From: Snodgrassella alvi SCGC AB-598-O02
GTDB taxonomy: Bacteria > Pseudomonadota > Gammaproteobacteria > Burkholderiales > Neisseriaceae
DNA length: 64,000 nucleotides
Direction: 5' to 3'
Assembly (NCBI GenBank): GCA_000725195.1
Contig: JAIL01000257.1
Span: forward strand, 22,618-86,617
A program made the translations under genes and the position numbers. This document shows, one piece after another, positions 42,747 through 51,882 of this stretch. The notes under the pieces are model-generated. The model was given only the letters and a program-made list of their open reading frames with translations. It was not told the DNA's origin and did no database searches. Each line of letters opens with the position of its first letter. The stretch's first letter is position 1.

Positions 42747-44372
42747 ATTAATCAAATTGTCCAAATTGGATACATTAGCTAGTTTAATTAAGGTTTTTAG
42801 CAAGTATACGTATACAAAAACTGTAGTTTAATTTCATCAATATTCCTGTTAAGTTGGCAAATTGTTAACTACATGGAATAAACCGTTGATTAAAGAATAG
42901 AGATATTCCTATTCATATAAATAAAAATATACAGAACTCAATCATGCCCATACAGTTTGCTACAGATATGATTCTGAATTGGAATATTGATAAAAATATG
43001 CTGCAAGAGAATTCTTTATACAATACTGTAAAAATAATAAGCAGAAATTAAAAATTTTAATTTAAAAAATAGCAGAAAAGCACTAACTGATAAAATAAAT
43101 GCATAAATTTTTAATAAAAATTTATTTTTTAGAATAAACTAATTTAAAATTATACAAAATAAAAAATATATAATCCAAAATCAGAAAAATGACTGAAATT
43201 TTATATCTATCATAAGAAGAATTTCTGGCTAATATTTCAAAGGAAATCATTTTTTGTGCTGGCAAGATACCAAATTTTCATTCGGTTAAAGCATAACATT
43301 TCCTGCTCCACTCTACCTTGAAACACTGATTAATCCACACCGGCTCAATGTTAGAAATAGGGATCATGTGGCAAATGACATATATTGAATATGATCAATA
43401 AGCCACGAAACTAATAATGCATCCTGTGGCCGTAGTAAAAACAAAGATGAATACAGTAGTACGATATAAATTGGTACCCGTTATAACGTAAAAATTTCCG
43501 ATTATCTATTTATATTTGTATAGCAAGAAGAATTTGACTAATCAGAATAAATGGTAATACGCCACACATATCCAATTTGCTATTAATCGCAGTTAGAATT
43601 TTTCTTTATCAAGTTCATATGATTCTAAGTTCAGCATTTAAACTGCAAGCTAAATTAATCCCATTTCTTACTTACTATCTAGTTTTTGCATTAATTCTGG
43701 TTATTAGCACCTGAATAGACTGTTATATTGACTTCGATAAAAATTGAAATTTAATAATATTTATAATTATACAAATATGATAATAGTATATTATAGCAAA
43801 ATAACAATTAATGAAATGACTTTAATACAGTAGTTCATCTTAGATAAGCTGGTTTTATAGGGAAGATTTTCGGTTTCCAAAATTATCTGTATATCAATCA
43901 AATAGTGGCGCAATTATCTATTTCCCCAAGTAAATAGCTGATATTCAATGAAATAATAAACTTGCTTCACAGCTACCAATTATCTTTTGTTAAGTTCATT
44001 GCCGAAAGATATACCCAAGTTATGTTTAAGCAGCACAATATTAATCATTATTAATATTTTTACTTATTTAGCAAACCAAAACATCTAAATTAGACATCTA
44101 TCTCAAAGATTTTTATACATAATTTCAGTTTTTTATTTTAACTAATTGTTTTGGTTAATTATTACTCAAATTGGAAAATTATTGAAATTTTCATAGTTTT
44201 TGACTTTCTGACTATTTATTTAAGTGTATATTTTTTTAAGATATTTTAGGTTTAATCTTATTTTTAAGAAGGTGTAAGGACGCAATAAATTAAATTATTT
44301 ATTAGCTTAACTAATTTTATATTTGCGGTTTTTGGTTTGAAGATCAGTTTTTATTACTACGGAAAGTTTACT
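42747..44372. other. Long AT-rich region with decayed sequence
   Basis: About 1.6 kb without intact genes. Apart from the receptor remnant (43470-43650), the sequence is extremely AT-rich with stops in all frames. It probably represents decay of one or more former genes and also holds the adhesin promoter. Confidence 0.5.
43470..43650 (+). pseudogene. Decayed copy of the TonB receptor 3' end
   Basis: This stretch aligns with the receptor's last 180 bp at an offset of about 985 bp. CCCGTTATAA at 43477 matches 42491. GAAGAATTTGACTAAT matches GAAGAATCTGACTAAT. GCCACACATATCCAA matches GCCACGCTTATCCAA. TTCATATGATT at 43614 matches 42630, and the match continues past the stop codon (GCATTTAA...). 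Frameshifts and substitutions abolish coding. It is a remnant of a tandem receptor duplication or of a former second receptor gene. Confidence 0.75.
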
Positions 44373-46658
44373 ATGAATAAGATATACCGGTGTGTATGGA
44401 ATGAAACTACGCAAACCTGGGTAGCAACTTCTGAGCTCGTCACCACGAAAACTAAATCAAGTACGCGAAATGATGGCTCAGCTAAAAGCTGGATAAAATC
44501 TGTTTCTCGCCCCAAAAGATTAATCGGGTTATTAATTTCCATGTTATTACTGGAAACTCAAATAGTTGCTCCTGTACTGGCATCAAATGTAGTTAGAGAT
44601 ACTCAGGCAAGCGCTTATACAGATACAGTTAACGCTGATTCGCTACGCGCTTTGCCCACCTCGACTTCGGTAAGTATCGACAATCTGAATGTTGATGATC
44701 TGCAATCCAATATGCTACAACAGTACAAATCCATAGACAATGTTAATCAGACTGGCAACATTGCTCAGAATGGTATTCAGACTTCAAAACGTTTGATTGA
44801 CGAATTGCAGAAGAACTCAGTGCATTTTGATGATGGTACAACAACGTTCTCAAATCAGCTGACTCGTGACGCAAGCAACGAAAGAACCATTAGTAATATT
44901 GCAGACGGAAGAGTTAACGAAACATCCAATCAGGCAATAAATGGACGTCAGCTTTATCGTCTATCCACTTCAACATCCACCAGTTTATCCCAACTTCAAG
45001 ACCAGCTTAATATTACCTCAAATAATATACCGGCCGATTTGTCTACAACACTAAGTTCATTACAACATGATTCCCTGCGATGGAATGGATCTGCTTACGA
45101 TGCCAGTCATGGTTCTGGTACTGCAGAAAAAATTACCAATGTTGCTGCCGGTGATACCAGTCAAAATTCTACTGATGCAGTGAATGGTGGTCAGTTGTGG
45201 AAACTAAAAGACGAATTCCAGCAGAACTCAGTGCATTTTGATGATGGTACAACATCGTTCTCAAATCAGCTGACTCGTGATGCAAGCAATGAAAGAACCA
45301 TTAGTAATATTGCAGACGGAAGAGTTGACGAAACATCCAATCAGGCAATAAATGGGCGTCAGCTCTATCGCCTATCCACTTCAACATCCACCAGTTTGTC
45401 CCAACTTCAAGACCAGCTTAATATTGCCTCAGGTAATATACCGGCGGAATTATCTACAACACTAAGTTCATTACAACATGATACCTTGCGATGGAATGGA
45501 TCTGCTTACGATGCCAGTCATAGTTCTGGCACAGCACAAAAAATTACCAATATTGCTGCCGGTGATACCAGTCAGAATTCTACTGATGCAGTAAATGGTG
45601 GTCAGTTGTGGCAACTAAAAAGTGAATGGCAACAGGATCTACAGGCTTTGTCTGATTCAGTTGATAATAAATTGGCCCAGAGTGGTAGCGGAAATGGTAA
45701 TACTAATAATTCAGCAATTGAAAAAGCCAATCAAGCTATAGCTGATACCCAAAAACTGTCTACTTCAACAGCTGATGCTCTGTCTGCAGTAGCAGCAAGT
45801 CTGGGCGGTAATGCCAGCTATAACCCGCTCACTAGAGATGGCACAGGTGGTTTCACTGCACCAAGCTATACCACCAGCAATGCTGATGGTACTGCGGTAA
45901 CAGCCAATAATGTAGGCGATGCCATAAACAATCTATATACTGGTGGCAGCAAATATGCAAAAGTCAATTCTACTCAGGCTGTGGCTTCAGCAAGTGGAAG
46001 TGAAGCTATTGCTGTAGGCGGTGCAGCTGTTGCCAGTGGTCAGTCTGCTATAGCCATTGGTTCACAAGCAACAGCCAGTGCAGAAAACGGCGTTGCCATT
46101 GGTAATCATGCCAGCGTCACTCAAAATGGTGGAATTGCACTGGGAGCCAATTCCGTGGCCAATACGGCGGCAGGTATAACAGGTTATATTCCGGCTACTG
46201 CCACAGAACAACAGGCCAGAGCCATTCAGGCGACCACCAGTACTGAAGCAGCAGTGTCGGTGGGTGATGCAACAAAAGGAATTTATCGTCAGATTACAGG
46301 AGTCGCTGCTGGTACTGCTGATACAGACGCAGTCAATGTAGCTCAGCTAAAAGGCGTTAATGCCCGCATGGATAATATTAATCGTCATATTGATGATATT
46401 AACGACCGCGTACATCATGTCGAACGGCGCGCCTATTCAGGTACAGCCCTAGCCTTAGCTCTTTCAGGTGCTTATTTACCTCGACTTGACGCCGGCGAGC
46501 AAACTGTCGGTATCGGAATGGGCTCATATCGTGGTTATGCAGCTGTTGGTATTAATTACAAAGCAATGACTAAAAGTGGCAATATGTCCTGGGGCTTAGG
46601 TGTATCTTCAACCGGCCGTGAAACAGGCTTTAATGCTGGTGTCGGCTTCAAATGGTAG
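44373..46658 (+). CDS. Trimeric autotransporter adhesin (YadA/Hia type)
   Basis: 761 aa from ATG 44373, with GGAAAG upstream. The N-terminus is a classical extended signal peptide (MNKIYRCVWNETTQTWVA, then a hydrophobic core LIGLLISMLLLET and cleavage near PVLASN). Two near-identical 137-aa stalk repeats follow (about 147-420). Head-type repeats come next (SEAIAVGG, QSAIAIGS, ENGVAIGN, GIALGAN), then a VNVAQL neck. The C-terminal YadA anchor (about 680-761: ERRAYSGTALALALSGAYLP...GFNAGVGFKW) makes the trimeric outer-membrane barrel. It should act in attachment to host or to other bacteria. A terminator follows. Confidence 0.95.
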   Translation: MNKIYRCVWNETTQTWVATSELVTTKTKSSTRNDGSAKSWIKSVSRPKRLIGLLISMLLLETQIVAPVLASNVVRDTQASAYTDTVNADSLRALPTSTSVSIDNLNVDDLQSNMLQQYKSIDNVNQTGNIAQNGIQTSKRLIDELQKNSVHFDDGTTTFSNQLTRDASNERTISNIADGRVNETSNQAINGRQLYRLSTSTSTSLSQLQDQLNITSNNIPADLSTTLSSLQHDSLRWNGSAYDASHGSGTAEKITNVAAGDTSQNSTDAVNGGQLWKLKDEFQQNSVHFDDGTTSFSNQLTRDASNERTISNIADGRVDETSNQAINGRQLYRLSTSTSTSLSQLQDQLNIASGNIPAELSTTLSSLQHDTLRWNGSAYDASHSSGTAQKITNIAAGDTSQNSTDAVNGGQLWQLKSEWQQDLQALSDSVDNKLAQSGSGNGNTNNSAIEKANQAIADTQKLSTSTADALSAVAASLGGNASYNPLTRDGTGGFTAPSYTTSNADGTAVTANNVGDAINNLYTGGSKYAKVNSTQAVASASGSEAIAVGGAAVASGQSAIAIGSQATASAENGVAIGNHASVTQNGGIALGANSVANTAAGITGYIPATATEQQARAIQATTSTEAAVSVGDATKGIYRQITGVAAGTADTDAVNVAQLKGVNARMDNINRHIDDINDRVHHVERRAYSGTALALALSGAYLPRLDAGEQTVGIGMGSYRGYAAVGINYKAMTKSGNMSWGLGVSSTGRETGFNAGVGFKW
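44812..45621 (+). repeat. 411-bp tandem repeat within the adhesin gene
   Basis: Two copies (about 44812-45210 and 45223-45621) are nearly identical, starting at AGAACTCAGTGCATTTTGAT and ending at GGTCAGTTGTGG. The period of 411 bp is 137 codons, so copy-number change would keep the frame. Confidence 0.88.
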
Positions 46659-46681
46659 CCTGATAGCAAAACTTCACCATA

Positions 46682-46712
46682 CAGGCTGCCGATAAGCAGC
46701 CTGTATTTTTAA
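46682..46712 (+). terminator. Adhesin terminator
   Basis: ACAGGCTGC and GCAGCCTGT around CGATAA, followed by ATTTTTA, 23 bp after the stop. Confidence 0.88.
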
Positions 46713-47264
46713 AGCTACCTAAGATATTAAGAAACTGTTAGTCAATTTTATTTATCTATTTATTCAGTCATTCAACCACCAAGTTGAATCCAGAAATGAA
46801 TATTATTAGGTGCAAACTCCATTACGGGAACACCATAAAACAACAAGGTTACTGTGCTACGGTTGACGCTGACAGCAAAACCAAATAATTCCAAAATCAT
46901 AATTTGATGAATTTTTGGAATGTGAAGAACATAATACCAAAATTTGCACTAGATTACATTTTTTAAGAATATTAATCAAAACAAATGAAATTATTAAAAT
47001 AACATTCGATATTAAAACAGAGATTTTAAGCAATGATTCAAATAAATCTTGCTATAGCGTAGTAAACAATCAATACTATTCTCGAAACAAACTATAAATT
47101 TATTCATTACCCTGCTTAATAAAAATTTGCAATTAGATATTATCTAGAATGATAAATCCATATTTGACTATAATATATCTGCATTCCGGTATGAGCAAAC
47201 GCCTTAGCTGAACTGAGTTTGAGCCTATTATTTTAGCCCGTAAATGCAGTATCGACCGGTATTT
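46713..47264. other. AT-rich intergenic region
   Basis: About 550 bp with no supported gene or repeat. Base composition changes to less AT-rich at about 47200, where the P4-like leader region begins. Confidence 0.4.
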
Positions 47265-47271
47265 GCGCCTA

Positions 47272-47508
47272 TTTGACAGTACAGGGCTTTAACGGCAAGA
47301 TGAACATGCCGTGTTTAATAGCACTGCCAGCTTTGACAGGCTGATAAAGAGAGAGAGATACACCGTTATCTCAATACAGATTTTGTCTGTACCCACCATT
47401 GTTTTCCTCACTTTATGGTTGACAGTGGCAGGGAGGCGTTATGCCTACCGGTTCTCTTTGTCGGTCTGTCAACCCTGCCACATGTCTGCCGCCAATTATG
47501 TTTGACAG
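47272..47508 (+). repeat. Repeated TTTGACAG motifs with one inverted copy
   Basis: TTTGACAG occurs at 47272, 47332 and 47501, and GTTGACAG at 47418; the complement CTGTCAA is at 47466-47472. The copies at 47272 and 47418 extend to TTTGACAGTACAGGG and GTTGACAGTGGCAGGG. Direct copies both before and after an inverted copy resemble the seqA-seqB-seqC layout of satellite-phage P4 immunity. Confidence 0.6.
47418..47481 (+). ncRNA. Candidate structured leader RNA (three-way junction or pseudoknot)
   Basis: GTGGCAGGG (47425-47433) pairs with CCCTGCCAC (47473-47481). Inside, AGGC/GCCT and ACCG/CGGT form two directly adjacent stems. TTGACAG (47419) can instead pair with CTGTCAA (47466), giving an A-B-A'-B' order typical of a pseudoknot or of two alternative folds. 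The Shine-Dalgarno GGGAGG and ATG of the next ORF lie inside the structure. The RNA role is inferred from pairing alone. Confidence 0.4.
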
Positions 47509-47707
47509 CATAATAGTGGCTTTTGACCAGAGAGAGAAAGGCAGTAAAATGGGTATCTACAAATGGAATATATCTTATTATAAACTTCAACCAAACATCT
47601 TAAATGATCTGACTATTGCAGATTACATTAGCAAAATCAAAACGGATAGCTTTGCCATCATCAATAGTTGGCTGTTTACCTACAGAGTAATAGGAGGTTC
47701 AGCATGA
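47441..47707 (+). CDS. Small hypothetical protein with Ash/Icd-like N-terminal layout
   Basis: 88 aa. The frame starts MPTGSLCRSVNPATCLPP, then IIVAFDQREKGSKMGIYKWN, and ends FTYRVIGGSA. GGGAGG lies 4 bp before ATG 47441; an internal ATG at 47549 (after GAAAGG) would give 52 aa. The layout, with a leading VNPA-type segment running over structured repeats and then REKGSKM at an internal start, resembles annotated Ash/Icd-like proteins of P4-type satellites, but I cannot confirm homology. The stop overlaps the next gene's ATG (ATGA). Confidence 0.45.
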   Translation: MPTGSLCRSVNPATCLPPIMFDSIIVAFDQREKGSKMGIYKWNISYYKLQPNILNDLTIADYISKIKTDSFAIINSWLFTYRVIGGSA

Positions 47708-48063
47708 ACCGACATCCACCCAGTAAACAGGAAATTAAAGCTGCTTTGCGTGCAAATTTACAATCCCCCCAACCATTTGCACCTTACTATTTACAACAGA
47801 TAACCTCACAAGATAATCAACGCTCATTGCACAGGAATGAATCAACAGAATATATAGCTTATATATTGTCACCATATCTGATAAGTGCTGATTCAGACTG
47901 GCAAGACCGGGGTAATCTGGTATTTCAACCTTGCACTAATCCAATGGAAGCTGAATTACGCGTGTTTTCATTCTGTAAACAACATAACTGGCAACCATTG
48001 TTATGGCGAGGTTTAACTCCGATAGCACATCAAATATGGTCAGCCATGCTTAATCGGGAATGA
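47704..48063 (+). CDS. Hypothetical protein in a coupled two-gene unit
   Basis: 119 aa from ATG 47704, preceded by the strong site AGGAGGTTCAGC; a longer frame from 47668 is not needed. No signal peptide or membrane segment. Visible features are a basic N-terminus (NRHPPSKQEIKAALRANL) and a Trp/Gln-rich C-terminus (CKQHNWQPLLWRGLTPIAHQ). No family recognised. It overlaps the upstream ORF by 4 bp and is followed by a strong terminator, so the pair is one transcript. Phage- or satellite-like origin is inferred from the leader. Confidence 0.7.
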   Translation: MNRHPPSKQEIKAALRANLQSPQPFAPYYLQQITSQDNQRSLHRNESTEYIAYILSPYLISADSDWQDRGNLVFQPCTNPMEAELRVFSFCKQHNWQPLLWRGLTPIAHQIWSAMLNRE

Positions 48064-48071
48064 TTAATTAA

Positions 48072-48105
48072 GATGCCTATGGTTTAACCCCATAGGCATT
48101 TTTTG
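48072..48105 (+). terminator. Terminator of the small two-gene unit
   Basis: ATGCCTATGG and CCATAGGCAT form a perfect 10-bp stem followed by six T residues. Confidence 0.9.
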
Positions 48106-48293
48106 GTATTGAAAACACTTAAAAAAGGCTGCAAACTATATACGTAAAATTTAATCACAAAACTGATATTCGATAATCCCACTCTCAACGACATAGGTAG
48201 TACTCACACATTGGGATAATAGATATTTGCTAAACCGAATTTAATTCAGCTGAAAACCCTGCAGAAAAGAATAATTGAGTAATTGGACATAAC

Positions 48294-49421
48294 GTGAATA
48301 ATAAAGTTAAACAATCAAAGTTCAAAATATTATTAATAATTAGCATTATCATGGTTATTGAGCCAGTGAAACAAAATAGGAACTTTGGTTTCGTTGACGC
48401 AAAAAATATAACCATGGACTATACTATTTACCCTTCTACTATTCCTGAAAGCCAGTTATTACGTATAGAAGAGGCTGAAAAGTTATATCATCAAGCATTT
48501 CACGATGGATTTAATGGCGTCCTTAGCCCTAAAGCGTTAGTGGAATTGATTAAACATGCTTGGCAGTGGGATAAAAATGCGATGTTCTATTATTATAATA
48601 TTCTTCGTAAGCATGAACTTTATGACAAGGAGGCGGAAGGAGGAGAAGTTACAATGTCATTTACTGAGTTTATGAAAAAATATCGAGATCAGTTAGTTGA
48701 TAATAACGGCAAACCGCTAATTGAACCGGTGGTATTTAAAGATGAAGATATGGAGATTTATTTAAGGAAGAAATTTGCTGACTTAAAATACCCAAAATTT
48801 GCTCACGAAAGTTGGCATTATTGTTCTGATATACTTAGTGATAATGTGGTGTGGCAGCCATGCTCAGATGAACAATTAGAAGAAAATATTAAATATATCA
48901 ATTATGCTTTGGAAGGCGGTTATCACTGCTATGAAAATTTAACAGCACATATGCTGTTTCAACAAGGTTTTCATTATAAAGATAGTGATCACGAAAAAAT
49001 TAATAAATTAACCGAATATCGTAAATCATTAACATCAGAAAATTTAAAACTGGCAATTGATTATGCTAAAATAATGGCTGAGCACAGTTCAATTATTGGT
49101 ATCTTAAGGGTAACTGAAGCTTATTTATATGGCTTAGGGCGTGAGCAAGATCCAGTCAAAGCCTATGCTTGGTCATTATTAAGCGATTATGCGAGACAAA
49201 AACTTATTGAGCTCGATAATTATTTAGCTTGGGATTATTACGAACTCCCTCCTGTTTGGGAATATAATAAACAAATTCAAACTCGTTTAAAACAAATTCT
49301 TACCCCAGTACAAAAGCAAGCTGCACAAAAAGAGTTAGCTATGTTAAAAACCAAAATTATTGATTGGAATTATAATCATTGGAAACGAGAACAAATTGAT
49401 GATTTTCATCCTAAACCTTAA
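48294..49421 (+). CDS. Exported hypothetical protein with Sel1-like repeat
   Basis: 375 aa from a GTG start at 48294. The N-terminal KFKILLIISIIMVIEP looks like a signal anchor or signal peptide. The rest is rich in Lys, Glu, Tyr and Trp; near residues 280-300 VTEAYLYGLGREQDPVKAYAWSLL fits a Sel1-like repeat. A conserved-looking WHYCSDIL and WQPCSDEQ pair of cysteines suggests a periplasmic disulfide (inference). Function unknown. Exported Sel1-like proteins are common among contact-dependent and type VI immunity proteins, so that is one possibility. It starts 230 bp after the terminator and is monocistronic. Confidence 0.75.
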   Translation: MNNKVKQSKFKILLIISIIMVIEPVKQNRNFGFVDAKNITMDYTIYPSTIPESQLLRIEEAEKLYHQAFHDGFNGVLSPKALVELIKHAWQWDKNAMFYYYNILRKHELYDKEAEGGEVTMSFTEFMKKYRDQLVDNNGKPLIEPVVFKDEDMEIYLRKKFADLKYPKFAHESWHYCSDILSDNVVWQPCSDEQLEENIKYINYALEGGYHCYENLTAHMLFQQGFHYKDSDHEKINKLTEYRKSLTSENLKLAIDYAKIMAEHSSIIGILRVTEAYLYGLGREQDPVKAYAWSLLSDYARQKLIELDNYLAWDYYELPPVWEYNKQIQTRLKQILTPVQKQAAQKELAMLKTKIIDWNYNHWKREQIDDFHPKP

Positions 49422-50038
49422 TTTTTGGGAATATATTATTCAATAAACATAAAGCTAACTAATGATGATATTTATTGAAATATAACCAGAACCACATTAT
49501 GCATTTTTCTTCAGGTATAGATAAATAACGAAATCAAACAGAGTATATTACTTAATAAGCAAAACTCTATTGTCAAATAGTCCAATCCTTATTGAATGAG
49601 CAGAAAATCAGTTGTAGAACTGCCTGCTGATATCATCATTAGTAGCCAAACATTTAATTATAATCAGATTAATTTTACAATTAATTGTTTTATCAGATTG
49701 CTTATCAAAGCAGTATTTAATTAAGATCCATTTCATTTTATCGCTAAACCTGTTTAATAAAAACCCAGTTTCACTGCAGTTTGGCTAATGAATCCAACAC
49801 AAAAGTGCATTTTAAACAATATAATTAGCCACAATCTGAAAAAATATTATATTTCAAACTTATAAATATAATATTTTTCCAACATCATGAAACTAATTAA
49901 AATTTCTAACAGATTAGAATTTCAGGTTTGCTAATAACCATAATAAGAGTATATTGATAATACTTATCACTTAATAGCAAGAATTAACATAATTCTTGAT
50001 TATGTATATATTTGTATGCAATTAAAAGGGAAACAATC
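49422..50038. other. AT-rich intergenic region before the second iron system
   Basis: About 600 bp without a gene. The only signal seen is the Fur-like box at 49956-49968 near the P19 gene. Confidence 0.5.
49956..49968 (+). promoter_or_regulatory. Fur-like box upstream of the P19/EfeUOB operon
   Basis: GATAA-TAC-TTATC is a symmetric dyad matching the half-sites of the Fur box (extended TTGATAATACTTATCACTT), 71 bp before the P19 start codon. Confidence 0.55.
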
Positions 50039-50584
50039 ATGTCTTTTAAGAAAATTGTTATTGCAAGTGCTGTGTTAATGTCCATGTCTGCTTTCGCTCA
50101 GGAATATCCGATGGGTAAGCCTATTATCAAAAATGGCATGGAAATTGCCGGTGTATATCTGCCGCCTATTACCATGGACACTGAGGGCATGGATCACAGC
50201 AATATGCATTTGCCGGCTGGCCAGTCCGATATTCACATGGAAGCAGATATTCATGCCACAGAAGGTAACCCAAATGGTTTTGCCGAAGGTGACTGGATGC
50301 CAAATCTGAATATTGAATATACCATTACCAAATTAACCAAAGGAAACTATAAACATTCCGGTAAATTCATGACCATGGTTGCCAATGACGGACCTCACTA
50401 TGGCGACAATATTAAATTAAACGGCTATGGAAAATACCGTGTTACCTATCGTATTTCTCCACCAACACCAAATCAGATGGCACGTCATATTGATAAAGAA
50501 ACCGGTGTTGCTCCATGGTTTGCACCCTTTGAAGTCAGCTGGGACTTTGACTATGCCGGTGTAGGTCGAAAAGGTAGCTATTAA
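50039..50584 (+). CDS. Periplasmic iron-transport protein P19/Tpd/FtrA
   Basis: 181 aa from ATG 50039, with AAAAGGG upstream. A cleavable signal peptide (KKIVIASAVLMSMSAFAQ) precedes the mature protein. The family pattern is clear: IAGVYLPPITMD, a Met/His-rich metal loop (EGMDHSNMHLPAGQSDIHME), FAEGDWMPNLNIEYTI and HYGDNIKLNGYGKYRV. P19/FtrA proteins bind copper and are thought to handle ferrous iron before permeation by FTR1. It is first in a five-gene iron-uptake cluster behind a Fur-like box. Confidence 0.95.
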   Translation: MSFKKIVIASAVLMSMSAFAQEYPMGKPIIKNGMEIAGVYLPPITMDTEGMDHSNMHLPAGQSDIHMEADIHATEGNPNGFAEGDWMPNLNIEYTITKLTKGNYKHSGKFMTMVANDGPHYGDNIKLNGYGKYRVTYRISPPTPNQMARHIDKETGVAPWFAPFEVSWDFDYAGVGRKGSY

Positions 50585-50687
50585 TTGAGCTATACCGAAT
50601 TAGCCGGGATTATTCTGTCTGGGTTTAATCAGAGTAATCCCTATAAACGCACAGAAGATTTTCAATCTGCTCCACGAATAAATAGTC

Positions 50688-51023
50688 ATGAAAAAAATTT
50701 CACTTATCATTCTGTTTTTCTACAGCATGGTGACAGCATTCTCTGTATTTGCAGACGATAAAGTTACACTGGAATTAAAAATGAAAGACGGGGACATGAT
50801 CCCGCTGGTACTTAATGCACCGGCCAATAAAATCATTCGCATTAAAGTCAGCAATATCGGTAAGGGGCCTGTCGAGTTTGAAAGTACTCAGCTTATAAAA
50901 GAAAAAGTACTGGCTCCGGGTGCCTCTTCCGTTATCGTTATCTCGCCCAAAAAACCCGGAACATACGTATTTTTTGATGACTTTCATTTAAATAAACCCA
51001 AAGGTCAGCTAATCGTTAAATAA
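50688..51023 (+). CDS. Free-standing cupredoxin-domain protein (FtrB-like / EfeO N-domain-like)
   Basis: 111 aa. Signal peptide (ISLIILFFYSMVTAFSVFA) followed by a compact beta-sandwich: VTLELKMKDGDMIPLVLNAP, IIRIKVSNIGKGPVEFES, GASSVIVISPKKPGTYVFFDDF. It has the cupredoxin-1 fold found as the N-terminal domain of long EfeO and as FtrB in Bordetella. No obvious type 1 copper Cys ligand is seen; a Glu/Met/Asp set may bind iron or copper instead. It lies 103 bp after the P19 gene and 22 bp before the permease. Confidence 0.88.
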   Translation: MKKISLIILFFYSMVTAFSVFADDKVTLELKMKDGDMIPLVLNAPANKIIRIKVSNIGKGPVEFESTQLIKEKVLAPGASSVIVISPKKPGTYVFFDDFHLNKPKGQLIVK

Positions 51024-51045
51024 ATCCAAGTCACTGGGAAATTTT

Positions 51046-51882
51046 ATGGGACAAGTTATTTTTGTCGTTTGGCGCGAATGTTTCGAGGCACTGCTGGTAA
51101 TCGGTATTATTTACGCATGGATCAGACGCAATCAGAACAGTAAAAAGGGGATGCAATACCTTACGCTTGGCGTAGTACTGGGCATTGCCATATCAGTCAT
51201 ATTAGCCCTGATTATCAATGGCGTATTCAAACAGCTAACCGATGACCACCAGACAATATTCTTAATGTGCATGTCATTTGTCGCCTGTATTCTCATCGTA
51301 CAAATGGTGTACTGGATGAGTAAAACCAATCGCAACATGAAAGCCATGCTAGAAAAAGAGATGGCGCAACAAGTAGGGCAAAATTCCTGGTGGGGGGCTT
51401 TGTTTATCGTCGCCATTGCCATTGCCCGTGAAGGTAGTGAGATTGTGGTGTTTTTATCCGGTCAAATCATGCAATTAAACGGCAGCAACTATTCGGGTTT
51501 TCTGCTGGCAGTACTGATTGGCTTCGCCGTGTCTGCTTTAACTTTTTATGTATTTATTCTGACCAGCCGTTTTATTCGCTGGCAGAAATTTTTTACCGTT
51601 ACCAGTATCGTATTGCTGTTTCTGGCAATCTCATTGTGCATGAAAGCTGTGGAAGACGGAACCAATTTATTACTTGAGCATGACATCTCCATTCCAGACT
51701 GGCTTATTAACCCGGCATGGAACATCTCGGCATTTATTGATGACAGTGGTTTAATTGGCAGCCTTGCCTCCTCTCTGTTTGCTTATCGTTCACAACCAAT
51801 GTGGATAAGTGTCATCACATTTGCCAGCTTCTGGCTATTGATGGCAATATTATTCTTAAGGAAAAAAAACAATGCAGCCTAG
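51046..51882 (+). CDS. efeU: FTR1-family high-affinity iron permease
   Basis: 278 aa with seven transmembrane segments. Both iron-binding REXXE motifs are present: RECFE at 10-14 and REGSE at 128-132. These carry ferric ions through the membrane after oxidation of ferrous iron outside. The C-terminus overlaps the efeO start by 11 bp. Upstream P19 and cupredoxin genes resemble FtrABC, whereas the genes downstream resemble EfeOB. Confidence 0.95.
   Translation: MGQVIFVVWRECFEALLVIGIIYAWIRRNQNSKKGMQYLTLGVVLGIAISVILALIINGVFKQLTDDHQTIFLMCMSFVACILIVQMVYWMSKTNRNMKAMLEKEMAQQVGQNSWWGALFIVAIAIAREGSEIVVFLSGQIMQLNGSNYSGFLLAVLIGFAVSALTFYVFILTSRFIRWQKFFTVTSIVLLFLAISLCMKAVEDGTNLLLEHDISIPDWLINPAWNISAFIDDSGLIGSLASSLFAYRSQPMWISVITFASFWLLMAILFLRKKNNAA

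Noticed and set aside
43960..44020. Possible third receptor-like fragment (TTTTGTTAAGTTCATTG)
   Set aside because: Similarity to the receptor 3' end is too short and AT-rich to separate from chance.
46915..47097. Plus-strand ORF of 60 codons
   Set aside because: No Shine-Dalgarno, Asn/Lys/Ile-rich composition typical of random AT-rich sequence.
47311..47505. Plus-strand ORF of 64 codons in the P4-like leader
   Set aside because: Overlaps the structured repeats in a different frame, lacks a ribosome-binding site and ends inside the next ORF; leader RNA is a better explanation, though translation cannot be ruled out.
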